In this document: positions 34,968 to 44,695 of the stretch, piece after piece
Position numbering within the stretch: the first letter of the stretch is position 1
Layout: each line of letters starts with the position of its first letter
NCBI RefSeq assembly: GCF_000419525.1
Contig: NZ_ATTE01000001.1
Span: 3,569,501-3,633,500 of the forward strand
Direction: 5' to 3'
Length of the DNA: 64,000 nucleotides
Source of the DNA: Leucothrix mucor DSM 2157
Lineage (GTDB): Bacteria; Pseudomonadota; Gammaproteobacteria; Thiotrichales; Thiotrichaceae
Position numbers and translations under genes: made by a program
The notes under the pieces: generated by a model
Seen by the model: only the letters and a program-made list of their open reading frames with translations
The model's database searches: none
Told to the model about the DNA's origin: nothing

Positions 34968-36389
34968 TTACAGCTTGTCATCACCTTTCAGACCAATTTT
35001 AAAGGCCTTCAGGTAGTCATTCGGCTTTGTTCCATCAAACGTGATTTCATCAATAAACTCAGTTTGTGGCGGCTTGTAACCTGTTTCTGTGGCGAAATCA
35101 GGGAAGTCTTCAGCCTTTAACGTGCCCGCTGCAATCAGCTCTTTAGCGGCAATTGCGTAGATATCCGGGCGGTACACACTTTTGGCTGTTTCTTCAAACC
35201 AAGCATCATCTTTAGGATCTGCAATCTGTCCCCAGCGGCGCATCTGCGTCAGGTACCAAACCGCATCGGAGTAGAACGGGTACGTTGCGTTGTAACGAAA
35301 GAACACATTGAAATCAGGCACATCACGCTTATCGCCCTTCTCGTACTCGAAGGTTCCGGTCATGGAGTTAGCAATAACTTCTTCATCGGCTCCCACGTAT
35401 TCAGGCTTAGCCAAAATCTTCACGGCTTCCATGCGATTGGCATTGTCGTTAGCATCTAACCACTCGCCTGCACGGATCAGTGCTTTCACTAAGCGCACGG
35501 TCGTATTTGGATATTTTTCAGTGAACTCCTGAGTCAAGCCGAACACTTTCTCTGGGTTATCTTTCCAGATCTCGTAGTCGGTGATGACTGGCACACCAAT
35601 GCCTTTAAAGACGGCTTGCTGATTCCATGGCTCACCCACGCAATAACCGTTAATGGTTCCGGCTTCCATGGTCGCTGGCATTTGTGGTGGTGGCGTAACT
35701 GACAGCTGCGCATCGGCATCAATCTGGCCGGTAATGTCATTTTTATGAGGTGCGTAGTAACCAGGATGAATACCACCTGCGGCTAACCAGTAGCGCAACT
35801 CATAGTTGTGAGTCGATACGGGGAATACCATACCCATTTTGAAGGCTCTGCCCTCTTTTTTGAAATCATCAACCACTGGCTTTAAGTAGTCGGCTTTAAT
35901 CGGATGAACCGGTTTGCCGCCATCCATTGGTACATGCGGCTTCATTTTTTCCCAAACTTCATTAGAAACGGTGATGCCATTTCCATTCAAATCCATTGAG
36001 AACGGGGTCACGATGTGGGCTTTAGTTCCGAAGCCAATTGTCGCAGCAATAGGCTGACCGGCTAGCATGTGTGCGCCATCTAACTGACCGTCGATTACGC
36101 CATCCAGCAGTACCTTCCAGTTGGCTTGGGCTTCGAGTGTGACGTATAAACCTTCGTCTTCGAAAAAGCCTTTTTCATAAGCAATGGCAAGTGGTGCCAT
36201 ATCAGTAAGTTTAATAAAGCCAAATTTTAGCTCTTCTTTTTCTGGCTCGCCGACTTCTGCAAACGCTGTGCTCGTTGTGAATAGTGCTGTACTCACGGCA
36301 ACGCTAATTGCCAATGCAGTTAGTCCGCGCTTTAGTAGTGAGCGACGTGTAATCTCCTGATCTTTCAACATGTGTGATACCTTTTTCAT
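34968..36389 (-). CDS. nrtA: Nitrate ABC transporter substrate-binding protein
   Basis: A 473-residue periplasmic binding protein of the NrtA/CmpA family with an N-terminal Tat-type signal ([10 protein letters not shown], residues 14-23, then a hydrophobic run ending TAFAEV). The ligand-binding region carries the family motifs [12 protein letters not shown] and [13 protein letters not shown]. It captures nitrate or nitrite and passes it to NrtB. It is the first gene after a regulated leader containing a sigma-54-type promoter, two ANTAR-type hairpins and an intrinsic terminator. Confidence 0.92.
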   Translation of the reverse strand: MKKVSHMLKDQEITRRSLLKRGLTALAISVAVSTALFTTSTAFAEVGEPEKEELKFGFIKLTDMAPLAIAYEKGFFEDEGLYVTLEAQANWKVLLDGVIDGQLDGAHMLAGQPIAATIGFGTKAHIVTPFSMDLNGNGITVSNEVWEKMKPHVPMDGGKPVHPIKADYLKPVVDDFKKEGRAFKMGMVFPVSTHNYELRYWLAAGGIHPGYYAPHKNDITGQIDADAQLSVTPPPQMPATMEAGTINGYCVGEPWNQQAVFKGIGVPVITDYEIWKDNPEKVFGLTQEFTEKYPNTTVRLVKALIRAGEWLDANDNANRMEAVKILAKPEYVGADEEVIANSMTGTFEYEKGDKRDVPDFNVFFRYNATYPFYSDAVWYLTQMRRWGQIADPKDDAWFEETAKSVYRPDIYAIAAKELIAAGTLKAEDFPDFATETGYKPPQTEFIDEITFDGTKPNDYLKAFKIGLKGDDKL

Positions 36390-36400
36390 CGTTCAGAAAC

Positions 36401-36455
36401 AAAAACGCCCCGAACTCTACAAAGCGGTGGCCGCGCTTAGCAGTGTTCGGGGCGT
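36401..36455 (-). terminator. Attenuator terminator in the nrtA leader
   Basis: On the minus strand, ACGCCCCGAAC (36455-36445) pairs perfectly with GTTCGGGGCGT (36415-36405) and is followed by a U-run (36405-36401), 12 bp before the nrtA start codon at 36389. An intrinsic terminator between promoter and first gene can only make sense as a regulated attenuator. Confidence 0.88.
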
Positions 36456-36474
36456 CATTACCCTGTATGTAATC

Positions 36475-36520
36475 CCGAGCAACGCTGCTCAGAATTTTAT
36501 TGATCAATCATCGTTGATTG
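36475..36520 (-). promoter_or_regulatory. ANTAR-binding two-hairpin RNA motif of the nrt leader
   Basis: Two small hairpins precede the terminator. P1 (36520-36505): stem CAATC/GATTG with hexaloop AACGAT. P2 (36492-36475): stem GAGC/GCTC, extendable, with hexaloop AGCGTT. Both hexaloops have A at position 1 and G at position 4, the known recognition rule for ANTAR proteins such as NasR and EutV, and the 12-nt linker is in range. The ANTAR protein NasT is encoded just upstream. Binding should block the terminator and let transcription reach nrtA. Confidence 0.85.
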
Positions 36521-36537
36521 ACTGTTAATTTATATAA

Positions 36538-36553
36538 TGCAATTACTGTGCCA
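36538..36553 (-). promoter_or_regulatory. Sigma-54 promoter of the nrt operon
   Basis: The minus strand reads TGGCACAGTAATTGCA (36553-36538), a full match to the sigma-54 -24/-12 consensus TGGCAC-N5-TTGC with GG and GC separated by exactly ten bases. Transcription would begin near 36527, a few bases before hairpin P1. This implies control by NtrC (nitrogen limitation). Confidence 0.85.
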
Positions 36554-36672
36554 ATTTATAAAACCTTTGAAAGTCACGTTATTGGCTAAGCGTTTACTTA
36601 GTTTAAAGCCCGCATCGCACCATTTAAGTGATTCCGTTAACGCGCATAGCACGTGAACAGTGCACACTCTAA

Positions 36673-37896
36673 TTAAGCCTTATTCAATGCAATGAGTTGA
36701 TCACGCAGCTGTTGCAAGGTGATATTTGAGCTTCCCATCGCAATCGATTGGCTGGCTTTTTGCAGCACCCAAGGCGACTGGTTAATCACTTCCTGTTTCA
36801 CATTATCCATCGGATACGGCAACCCCAACGCTTCTGCAACACCACGGTACAAGTCCAACTGATAGACCTTATCCAAGATATTGCTCGACGCCACCTGCTC
36901 CTTCAGCTGACCGGTATGGCGCATTTGTTGGAGAAAGAAAGCGCCGTGAGAATGCCATGGCACTGTCGCGCCGTAGCGGTAGAAGCAGTTAAAGTCTGGC
37001 AAGTTGCGCACTGGCTCATCCCCTGCATACTGGCACTCACCCAGCAGCGGGCCGCTAATGTATTCAACTGGCATATTGAGGTACTCAGGTCGCGACAGCC
37101 ACTCGGCTAGCTCATAACGACTATTTGCCTGATCGGACCACTGTGCGGCTTCCAGTAAGGCGGCAATCAGTGCTTGATGGGTTTGCGGGTGCTCAGTCGC
37201 CCACCACTCAGTTACACCGAGTACTTTGCCGGGGCCATTATTCCAAATCTCGTAACTGCTAATGGCAATACAGCCAACACCTTGCTGCACTGCGACCTGA
37301 TTCCATGGCTCTCCCGCGCTATAGCCATCAATCTGACCACTGGCGAGTTGGGCAACCATTTGCGGCGGCGGAATGACTTTAAACTCCACATCATTAACCG
37401 GATCAATTCCCGCATCTTCCAACCAAGCATGTAGCAGATAGTGATGCTGGGAAAACGGGAATACATGGGCAAATACTAACTTTCGTGAGGGATCAGCACG
37501 TAATAAAGCCTTTAAGGCGTCGGCTTTAAGTGGCGATTCTAAAAAGCTATCCGGCGCAACTGCACGCATTTCTTTAAGCAACTCACAGGACAAGGTAATC
37601 GCAGAACCATTGAGCCCCATACTAAAGGCGCTCTGCATGGGAATACCAAGTCCATCAATCCCCAAACTGGCAGCCAGTGGCATCGGTGCCAACATGTGCG
37701 CGGCATCTAAACTGCCAAACGCAACCCGATCCCGAATATTTGCCCACGACACTTCCCGCTCTAAACTGACCTGCAGGCCATATTTTTCAAAGAGACCACG
37801 CTCTTGTGCGGCGACTAAAACGGCACAGTCGGTAAGTGGCAAGAAGCCAATTTTTAATTCTGTTTTTTCGGGTGAATACTGCGGAGCGAGCGTCAT
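36673..37896 (-). CDS. nasS: NasS-type cytoplasmic nitrate sensor
   Basis: A 407-residue protein of the NrtA/CmpA binding-protein family but with no signal peptide; it begins directly with the ligand-binding fold (LKIGFLPLTDCAVL). The family motifs DAAHMLAPMPLAAS and GYSAGEPWNQVAV are intact. Cytoplasmic versions encoded beside an ANTAR protein are NasS: they bind nitrate/nitrite and release NasT. Its start overlaps the nasT stop by 4 bp (ATGA), fitting a 1:1 complex. nasS ends 120 bp before the nrtA promoter. Confidence 0.92.
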   Translation of the reverse strand: MTLAPQYSPEKTELKIGFLPLTDCAVLVAAQERGLFEKYGLQVSLEREVSWANIRDRVAFGSLDAAHMLAPMPLAASLGIDGLGIPMQSAFSMGLNGSAITLSCELLKEMRAVAPDSFLESPLKADALKALLRADPSRKLVFAHVFPFSQHHYLLHAWLEDAGIDPVNDVEFKVIPPPQMVAQLASGQIDGYSAGEPWNQVAVQQGVGCIAISSYEIWNNGPGKVLGVTEWWATEHPQTHQALIAALLEAAQWSDQANSRYELAEWLSRPEYLNMPVEYISGPLLGECQYAGDEPVRNLPDFNCFYRYGATVPWHSHGAFFLQQMRHTGQLKEQVASSNILDKVYQLDLYRGVAEALGLPYPMDNVKQEVINQSPWVLQKASQSIAMGSSNITLQQLRDQLIALNKA

Positions 37897-38477
37897 CCAG
37901 CACCTCCGAGTAAAGCCATCGCTGCAATGAAGTTGCGGGCGGCTTCTCCGATTTTCATATTGCGGTCCATCGCCATTTTACGCAGCAGCTGATACGCCTC
38001 TTCTTCGCTCAGGTTCCGGTGCTGCATTAAAATGCCTTTGGCTTTGTCCACATCTTTGCGGTCTTGCAGGCGGAGTTTGCAATCTTCCAGCTCAGTTTTC
38101 AGTGATTGGAATGCTTTGAAGCGAGCGATTGCCACTTCCATGACTGAGCTTAGGCGGTTTTCTGAAAGGCCGTCGACGATATACGCACTCACGCCGGCAT
38201 TGATTGCCGCTTGAGTGGTTTCGTAATCGCTGCGTTCAGCGAAAAACACAACAGGCTTGGGGAGTTCACGATTGACCGTGCGTAAGGATTCAAGAGTGTC
38301 CCGATCGGGACTTTCCATATCGATGATAATGACATCAGGCATATGCTGACGAACCTGTGCCATCAGGTCACGACTGCCATCAACGCACACGACTTCTAGC
38401 TTGCCGGCAGACAGCAGTTCGTTTTGCAAGACACTCGATCGTTCGGCATTACCGTCAACCAGCATGACTTTAAACAT
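37893..38477 (-). CDS. nasT: NasT ANTAR-domain antiterminator
   Basis: A 194-residue response-regulator-like protein: receiver domain (1-120) with the phosphoacceptor region VIIIDMESPD, then an ANTAR RNA-binding domain (about 130-190; KAKGILMQHRNLSEEEAYQLLRK type pattern). NasT binds two-hairpin leader RNAs and prevents termination in nitrate-assimilation operons; NasS holds it inactive without nitrate. Its target is plainly visible ahead of nrtA. The start at M6 (38477) fits the receiver fold; an ATG at 38492 is also possible and sits directly behind a hairpin. Confidence 0.92.
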   Translation of the reverse strand: MFKVMLVDGNAERSSVLQNELLSAGKLEVVCVDGSRDLMAQVRQHMPDVIIIDMESPDRDTLESLRTVNRELPKPVVFFAERSDYETTQAAINAGVSAYIVDGLSENRLSSVMEVAIARFKAFQSLKTELEDCKLRLQDRKDVDKAKGILMQHRNLSEEEAYQLLRKMAMDRNMKIGEAARNFIAAMALLGGAG

Positions 38478-38492
38478 GTTCGCATGGCCCAT

Positions 38493-38520
38493 TTGCTTGA
38501 ATTAACCTAACATCAAGCAA
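38493..38520 (-). promoter_or_regulatory. Inverted repeat directly before nasT
   Basis: An 8-bp perfect inverted repeat TTGCTTGA/TCAAGCAA with a 12-nt loop abuts the ATG at 38492. In RNA it would display an AGG in the loop; in DNA it could be an operator. Confidence 0.4.
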
Positions 38521-38560
38521 AAAATATGCCATAAGGGCAGTGGCCAGCCATAATACAAAC

Positions 38561-38594
38561 AAGCCGAGGCGCTCATCTCTGAACGCCTCGGCTT
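38561..38594 (-). terminator. Hairpin terminator after trmB
   Basis: An 11-bp perfect stem AAGCCGAGGCG/CGCCTCGGCTT with a 12-nt loop lies 24 bp after the trmB stop, followed by a T-rich stretch on the minus strand. Confidence 0.7.
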
Positions 38595-38617
38595 GTGATT
38601 ACAATAACGGTTTTTAC

Positions 38618-39304
38618 TTAGACTCGCTCGAACAGCAAATCCCAAACGCCATGGCCTAACTTTAAACCACGGTTTTCAAATTTAGTCAGTGGGCGGTAGT
38701 CCGGACGCTCAGCATAGCCGCCTTCTGGCGCTTGGTTTTTATAATCTGGCGCAGCACTCATCACTTCCAGCATCTGCACGGCATAATCTTCCCAATCAGT
38801 CGCCAAGTGCAATACGCCACTTGGCTCAAGCTTGGTCGCTAATAAGGCAACGAATTCTGGCTGAACAATCCGGCGCTTGTTGTGGCGCTTTTTATGCCAA
38901 GGATCAGGAAAGTAAATTTGAATACGATTGATCGAGCCATCCGGAATCATCTGATTAATGATTTCCACTGCATCGTGGTGCATAGCGCGCACATTCTTAA
39001 GGCTACTTTCACCAACAAGGTGCATTAAATGCCCAACGCCGGGGCGGTGAACTTCAATCCCGAAGAAATCGCGCTCAGGGGCGGCCTTTGCCATTTGTGC
39101 TAAGGAGTCGCCATTACCAAAGCCAATCTCCAGCGTAACCGGTGCTTGACGGCCAAACTCGGCGCTCAAGTCTAGTGGCTTGCCTGTGAACTCAATGCCG
39201 AATATAGGCCATTGCGTTTCAAGCGCGGTTCGTTGACCGGTAGTAAGACGCCCTTGGCGAAGAACGAAACTGCGGAGCGGACGGTGTTTAATTGGATCAG
39301 TCAT
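38618..39304 (-). CDS. trmB: tRNA (guanine-N7-)-methyltransferase TrmB
   Basis: A 228-residue SAM-dependent enzyme that methylates G46 of tRNAs. Family motifs visible are the SAM-binding [10 protein letters not shown] (about 58-67), the catalytic-loop [13 protein letters not shown] (about 140-152) and the C-terminal TKFENRG. The length matches TrmB of gammaproteobacteria. The gene is flanked on both sides by terminators and is probably monocistronic. Confidence 0.95.
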   Translation of the reverse strand: MTDPIKHRPLRSFVLRQGRLTTGQRTALETQWPIFGIEFTGKPLDLSAEFGRQAPVTLEIGFGNGDSLAQMAKAAPERDFFGIEVHRPGVGHLMHLVGESSLKNVRAMHHDAVEIINQMIPDGSINRIQIYFPDPWHKKRHNKRRIVQPEFVALLATKLEPSGVLHLATDWEDYAVQMLEVMSAAPDYKNQAPEGGYAERPDYRPLTKFENRGLKLGHGVWDLLFERV

Positions 39305-39381
39305 GGTGCTAATGGGTATCTGGAGGCGCTAAAACGCGAATAGTAAACTGAAATCAGTACGGATGGAAATTCGCAATCAAA

Positions 39382-39415
39382 AAAAACGGAACTGCTTTTG
39401 GCGAGTTCCGTTTTT
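39382..39415 (-). terminator. Intrinsic terminator of the lipase-like gene
   Basis: A perfect 12-bp stem AAAAACGGAACT/AGTTCCGTTTTT around a 10-nt loop, with A/T runs on both sides, 31 bp after the lipoprotein stop. Confidence 0.85.
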
Positions 39416-39445
39416 GTTTCACTTTAAAAAAGTGCTAGATCACTT

Positions 39446-40789
39446 TTATCGGAAGTTTGCGAAAAACTGCAAACCAACGCCGGTACAAAATACACCGGTC
39501 TGGCCATGGATACTTCCCGCTGGTATCTCTGCTGCTTGCCAGTTCGGCAGATCTGTTACGTCAAAGCTTGAGACGTAAGGGTTAGCTGCCCAGTAATCCG
39601 TCATGGTCGTCGTATTACTGTAATAAACCACCGGATCCGTTGATGCACCACATAACATAGTTGGAGCCGCTGGCTGCCAATCGCGCATATCCCGCTCGGC
39701 AACTAAGGCTCTGATAGGATAAACTGGTGTATCGCCATTCGCCATTAGATCTGACAGATAAAGTGCTCTGAAGTCATCAGATAACAGGTGATCATCTCCG
39801 AACCCCATTTGATTTAATGGATTTGCATCTTCTGGTGCCTCACCACTAAACAGCGCAGTAGCGGGCAAACCTGATGCCGCAAAACCACCAGTTCTTGGGA
39901 GCGAGTTCTCTGCAAAATCAGCATAGGCAGCATCGTACACTTCAGATGGATCACTATAAATGGTATCTGATTTTTGCATGGCGGTTAACACCATCGGACT
40001 ATACTGGGTAGCGCCACCGCTTACATAACCTGCGAAGAGCGCATCAAAATAATCCAGTATCGCATAAGGGCCTGAGATCGGCAGTGAAGCAGTCACCGTT
40101 TCACCTTTAGCCTCTAGTGCTTTGTGAGTTGCCATAGCAACATAGCCCCCCTGCGAGGCTCCGGCGATAAATAGCTCTGAGGACAAGTCAGCACCAATTT
40201 CATCACTGTACTTACGAACATGATCCAGCGCGTCCATCATTTCAGTGGATTGCTGTAGTTCGTCCAGATAAGGGTGATACCCCAGTGAGGAGAATGAGTA
40301 ACCAGCATAGTTTGGTGCAATAACCGCGTAACCATTTGATGCGTAGGCTGCCAGTAAAAGCATTCCCTCACCCGCTGCATCATTGCTGGAATTTGAGATC
40401 ATCTGAGATAAGTCATAGCCACGATCAGTCGAAGTACCATGAGCATAAAGCACAACCGGGCGCGGGCCACTACAAGCTGGGTCATCACCGTGCGGCAACA
40501 TAAATACACCGCTTGAAGTCGTAGACTCCCCTGCCCCACCGACCGTGTCGTAAATCATCCGGTGTATTTTAACGTCGCACAACTCATCGCCTGACTCTGT
40601 TGCGCCAAAGCTTTTAAATAATGTATCAGCATCTTCTGAGCTGGTTCGAATACGAGCATAAAGCTCGGAACCAACATCGACTAACTGATTTGGTGCTTTG
40701 ATGGTTGGGCCGCTATCGCCTGACTGACAGGCCTGTAGGCCTAGCATGCTGCACACCATTAACGGCAATACTTTAAAATTGGTTTTCAT
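39446..40789 (-). CDS. Secretory-lipase-like alpha/beta hydrolase lipoprotein
   Basis: A 447-residue exported protein with a lipoprotein signal (lipobox LQAC, C at about residue 21) and an alpha/beta hydrolase fold. The nucleophile elbow is GASQGGY (IAGASQGGYVA), and a His near the C-terminus (GSIHGQTG) completes a plausible triad. It resembles bacterial members of the secretory lipase (LIP) family. Substrate is unknown, but the neighbour 142 bp upstream is fadL, the long-chain fatty acid porin, so release of fatty acids from esters outside the cell is a sensible guess. The start at 40789 gives a clean lipoprotein signal; the longer frame begins with TTG at 40810. Confidence 0.82.
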   Translation of the reverse strand: MKTNFKVLPLMVCSMLGLQACQSGDSGPTIKAPNQLVDVGSELYARIRTSSEDADTLFKSFGATESGDELCDVKIHRMIYDTVGGAGESTTSSGVFMLPHGDDPACSGPRPVVLYAHGTSTDRGYDLSQMISNSSNDAAGEGMLLLAAYASNGYAVIAPNYAGYSFSSLGYHPYLDELQQSTEMMDALDHVRKYSDEIGADLSSELFIAGASQGGYVAMATHKALEAKGETVTASLPISGPYAILDYFDALFAGYVSGGATQYSPMVLTAMQKSDTIYSDPSEVYDAAYADFAENSLPRTGGFAASGLPATALFSGEAPEDANPLNQMGFGDDHLLSDDFRALYLSDLMANGDTPVYPIRALVAERDMRDWQPAAPTMLCGASTDPVVYYSNTTTMTDYWAANPYVSSFDVTDLPNWQAAEIPAGSIHGQTGVFCTGVGLQFFANFR

Positions 40790-40891
40790 TTCGACTATTC
40801 CTCTCTCCAAAGGCTTTAGAATGAAACAAAGGCCTGCCTAAGCTAACAACTTATTTAGCTTAAACAACCTTTGAAACCATTCAATCAAACG

Positions 40892-40917
40892 ACTGCGGCG
40901 CTTTGTGGCGCCGCAGT
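40892..40917 (-). terminator. Hairpin terminator after fadL
   Basis: A 10-bp GC-rich stem ACTGCGGCGC/GCGCCGCAGT with a 6-nt loop, 14 bp after the fadL stop. The T-tract is weak. Confidence 0.6.
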
Positions 40918-40931
40918 AATTGGTGTGACTA

Positions 40932-42401
40932 CTAGAATTTGTAGTTAACGGATAAAGCTAATGCAATTGCATCCGCTTCTACATCGGCGCTGGTGTAGTA
41001 ACCAGTGGGATCGCTGTCTGTTGCACCTGGTGCGGTGTAATCGATCGTCGTATCTTCAGGATAGATATAAGAAAGGCTGGCATCAACACCTAGCTTCTTA
41101 CTGAACTGATGAGATGCGCCCATAGAGAACCAGTATGAATCGGAGCGTGGTGCACGTGGAGTACGGTGCTCAGCAGATGGAGTAGGCGTTGGGTCGAAAG
41201 CAATACCCGCACGTAGCTTGGTTTTTGGATTCAACTGATAAGTCATACCCGCACCAACACGCACAGTATCTTCCCAATCAAGAGAAGTTACAGAATCAGC
41301 CAAAGCGGTATCTGGAAACTCGATCCGAATTTCAGGCATTGAAGACCATTGAGTCCATGTCACGTCGCCATGCACGGTTAACGCATTCGTCATTTTTGTT
41401 GCAAACGAGAATGACGCAGATGCTGGAAGCTCAAGCTCGGCTTCTGCATCCTGATCACCTAGACCTGAGGCATTCAACGTTGCATCACCCAAGCCCGCTA
41501 AGTTCTTGTGTGTGATGTCAGCCTCACCTTCCAGATCATATTTAACCGAAGAACGGTATCCGAAAGAGAGTGTTGTAGACTTCGTAGGGTGATAAGCCGC
41601 ACCGATATTGGCACCAAACGCAATACCGCTAGCTTCAACACTAATGTCGCTATCGGTTTCTGCGTTTGAATATCCTGTAAAGCCTAACGCGCCACCATCG
41701 GTAGAGCAGGCAGCCGCAATGCTAGCAGCAGCTGGTGACCCTCCGGCTGCAGCAGCACCCGCAATACTTTGACAGGCTAAAGCACCATCAATAGCCTTTG
41801 CCAGAATCGCATGACCATACTGAAGGTTCAGACCCGCACCAAAATCCCATTTATCATTCGCTCTCCATGAAAGCGCTGGATTAATGTTGACGGTAGTTAA
41901 GCCAGACTCTGTGCCTTCGTAACGTGCGAAACTCACATCGTCATATTCTGTCGCCACACCGAAAGGAATATTGATCCCAAGACCGAACGCGACCTTTTTC
42001 TGTGCGCCGATATCGCGCTTATAGAACAGACTTGGAGTGGCAGATAAGCCGCCGGGCTCAGCATCATTGGACGCAGTGCTAGGCTCATCATTGGTACCCA
42101 CAATCGGGAAACCGTTTAATGGACCTGTATTTTCACCTAGAGTACTACCAGTATTTTTAACAGATAGATCCGCATGAGTGAACGCGACACCAGTATTGAC
42201 CTGCGTTCCCTCAATCGAGGATAGCAGTGCTGGGTTGTAGAACATTGCAGAAGCATCTTCGGCCATCGCATGTCCTGTAGCCGCATTACCTCCGCCAGAA
42301 GCACTTTGTATTGTTACGCTAAAACCGCCAGCTTGCGCAGCAGATGAAAAACAGCACAAAGATATAGACGCAGCCAGAATGCTGCCTCGATTCATTTTCA
42401 T
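40932..42401 (-). CDS. fadL: FadL-family outer-membrane fatty acid transporter
   Basis: A 489-residue outer-membrane beta-barrel of the OmpP1/FadL/TodX family with a signal peptide (1-24). The mature N-terminus GGFSVTIQSASGGGNAATGHA forms the conserved hatch, followed by AEDASAMFYNPALLS, the family signature; the chain ends in a barrel-closing phenylalanine (NYKF). It imports long-chain fatty acids or other hydrophobic compounds. A ~30-residue insertion with two cysteines (ACQSIAG...AACSTDG) lies in an extracellular loop around residue 215. Confidence 0.9.
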   Translation of the reverse strand: MKMNRGSILAASISLCCFSSAAQAGGFSVTIQSASGGGNAATGHAMAEDASAMFYNPALLSSIEGTQVNTGVAFTHADLSVKNTGSTLGENTGPLNGFPIVGTNDEPSTASNDAEPGGLSATPSLFYKRDIGAQKKVAFGLGINIPFGVATEYDDVSFARYEGTESGLTTVNINPALSWRANDKWDFGAGLNLQYGHAILAKAIDGALACQSIAGAAAAGGSPAAASIAAACSTDGGALGFTGYSNAETDSDISVEASGIAFGANIGAAYHPTKSTTLSFGYRSSVKYDLEGEADITHKNLAGLGDATLNASGLGDQDAEAELELPASASFSFATKMTNALTVHGDVTWTQWSSMPEIRIEFPDTALADSVTSLDWEDTVRVGAGMTYQLNPKTKLRAGIAFDPTPTPSAEHRTPRAPRSDSYWFSMGASHQFSKKLGVDASLSYIYPEDTTIDYTAPGATDSDPTGYYTSADVEADAIALALSVNYKF

Positions 42402-42589
42402 AAGATAATACTCCTCAGTCTATCTGTTTTCTTGTATGGATTATTTTTTTACGCCCACGGAGATATGCCACCCGCTGCTTAACTTACAATCATACTAAAT
42501 TTTTTAACCAACCATTAACAAATTGCAACAATTCTACGCATTCGCCAATAGCAAAACTCGCCATAGTTGATAACAAAACTGTTCTGACC

Positions 42590-43642
42590 TTATGCGATGA
42601 CACCTCCCATGAAGCCACCGATGCACTTGCTTAGCATTGTTGAGCGCTCTGGATTACGTAAGCTCATTAAGACCTTCTGGCGCATATCTGGAAGTGTCAT
42701 TAAATCAACCAGCAGGATATTAAATACGGTTTGCTCCTGAAGCGCTGCCGCCTCTAAAAAAGCCATCAGCAAGGATTCATCCTGCAAATCATTCCAACAG
42801 CGACCGGAAACCGCTGCCAACACATCAATTTGCTCCGCGAATGGCGAGCTTAAGATGTTTTCGAGTAATCGCATGCGCTCAGCTTTCGCTTCACTACCGG
42901 ATAAGGCTCGGATCAATGAAGCCATCAAAGGCGCCTGGGGAGAGTCTTTGGCCATTTCAGACGCTAAGCGTTCAGACACAGCCATGCTCAACTTGCCAGA
43001 GTACCGTACGTTTTCTAAACACTGCATGAACGTATCCAAGGGCACATCCGGCAGTTTCTCTACTGCCTGAGCTAATGCTTGCGCATTATTATCAACCTCC
43101 AAACGTGCAATAACATCCGCGACACCCTGCAAGCCCAAAAACTGCCACTGATCAAAGCCAACTTCGCCCGATAAGTACGACTTTGCATGAGAATAATACT
43201 GCGATGGCGCTTGATTTAACTCAACCGTGGCCAATGCATGGAACATCGCCAAACGATCTTCACGTGGCTTGAATGAAAACGGACTCTCTTTCATCGCATC
43301 TTGAGCCGCACCGCCCTGCTGATGCGCTTTGATATTGCCATCCACATTGGTTAGCAAATCACGCAAAAAGGAGTCACGAGACTCCAGCTTCAAAAACCCC
43401 AATTCATCAATTGGAAAACTCAGAAACCAAATCACTGGCTCGGCTTTGGTTTTCTCATCCCAAAACAGCACTGACAGCCACGCCTTTTGCTGAAAGGGAT
43501 AAGGATATTGAAATTTCTGCGACTCGATATCGGCAAAGCGCTGATTAGAAATGCGCTGAATCTTTCGCCCCAGATCAAATACCCGATACTGAAAACCACT
43601 CATTTTCAAAAAATCACTAATTGTTTCCAGCTGTTGCTGCAT
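42590..43642 (-). CDS. DUF3549 family protein
   Basis: A 350-residue cytoplasmic protein of the gammaproteobacterial DUF3549 family. It begins ETISDFLKMSGFQYRVFDLGRK-like and is largely helical with repeat-like segments, suggesting a HEAT-type scaffold; function unknown. The start at 43642 has a GGAGTG ribosome site and starts at the family's conserved N-terminus; a longer frame to 43768 would overlap the divergent ubiA gene. Confidence 0.82.
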   Translation of the reverse strand: MQQQLETISDFLKMSGFQYRVFDLGRKIQRISNQRFADIESQKFQYPYPFQQKAWLSVLFWDEKTKAEPVIWFLSFPIDELGFLKLESRDSFLRDLLTNVDGNIKAHQQGGAAQDAMKESPFSFKPREDRLAMFHALATVELNQAPSQYYSHAKSYLSGEVGFDQWQFLGLQGVADVIARLEVDNNAQALAQAVEKLPDVPLDTFMQCLENVRYSGKLSMAVSERLASEMAKDSPQAPLMASLIRALSGSEAKAERMRLLENILSSPFAEQIDVLAAVSGRCWNDLQDESLLMAFLEAAALQEQTVFNILLVDLMTLPDMRQKVLMSLRNPERSTMLSKCIGGFMGGVIA

Positions 43643-43751
43643 CACACACTCCGAAGCTATTAAACGTAAGCTGCGAATAATCTCACACTCGCATCCACCT
43701 GTCCCCAGCGATATACTCAACGCCCACCTAAAAACAGTCTGAAGTTGATCA

Positions 43752-44621
43752 ATGATTAATCTACGCAAGCAATTTCCGCACTATCTTAAGCTCATCCGCT
43801 TTGACCGCCCGATTGGTAGCTACTTACTACTTTGGCCGACGCTCATCGCTTTATGGGTTGCCGCGCAAGGTGTGCCTGATTTACGTATCTTACTGATTTT
43901 TGTGATCGGCACTTTTTTGATGCGCTCTGCCGGTTGTGCCATTAATGATTACGCCGACCGCGATATTGATGCACACGTTGAACGCACCGAAAACCGCCCG
44001 CTCGCCAGCGGAGCGATCAGTGCCAAAGAAGCGCTTGGCGTATTTGTCGTGCTAGGCCTGCTGTCGTTTATTTTGGTATTACAGCTCAACTGGCTCACCA
44101 TTATTTTATCGGTTGTTGCGCTCTTACTCGCCTCCAGCTATCCCTTTATGAAACGGGTGCACATGTTGCCGCAAGTGCATTTGGGCGTCGCCTTTGCCTG
44201 GGCCATTCCCATGGCGTATACCGCGATCAATAATGAACTGCCTAATTTCAGTAACTGGTTGATTTTTATAACCGCCGTGATCTGGACCACTGCCTACGAC
44301 ACCATGTATGGCATGGCCGATCGTGAGGATGATCTCAAACTCGGCCTTAAATCGACCGCTATTTTATTTGGGGATAATGACCGCCTGATTGTTGGTTTAA
44401 TGCAGCTGGCAGTAGTCATCCTGCTGTCTATTCTTGGCGCACTGGAGTCCTTTGGGTATATCTACTATCTAGCTCTGTTTTTCGCCTCGATATTTTTTGT
44501 GTATCAGCAGTATTTAATTCGTGAACGTGACCGAAAGCTCTGTTTCCGCGCTTTTTTAAACAATAACTGGTTTGGTATGGTGGTATTTATTGGCTTGGCG
44601 CTGGATTATTTTCTGCAATAA
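43752..44621 (+). CDS. ubiA: 4-hydroxybenzoate polyprenyltransferase UbiA
   Basis: A 289-residue inner-membrane prenyltransferase of ubiquinone synthesis, attaching the polyprenyl tail to 4-hydroxybenzoate. The two Asp-rich motifs for Mg-diphosphate binding are visible: NDYADRDID (about 65-73) and DTMYGMADREDD (about 183-194). It has about nine membrane helices. No ubiC lies beside it. fabA follows 74 bp later. Confidence 0.95.
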   Translation: MINLRKQFPHYLKLIRFDRPIGSYLLLWPTLIALWVAAQGVPDLRILLIFVIGTFLMRSAGCAINDYADRDIDAHVERTENRPLASGAISAKEALGVFVVLGLLSFILVLQLNWLTIILSVVALLLASSYPFMKRVHMLPQVHLGVAFAWAIPMAYTAINNELPNFSNWLIFITAVIWTTAYDTMYGMADREDDLKLGLKSTAILFGDNDRLIVGLMQLAVVILLSILGALESFGYIYYLALFFASIFFVYQQYLIRERDRKLCFRAFLNNNWFGMVVFIGLALDYFLQ

Positions 44622-44695
44622 GCCCGCTAGTCAGGTAAAATGCCGGTCACAACGCATTTTATTACACTCAAAACCGCGCTATCTGGAACAAGAAT

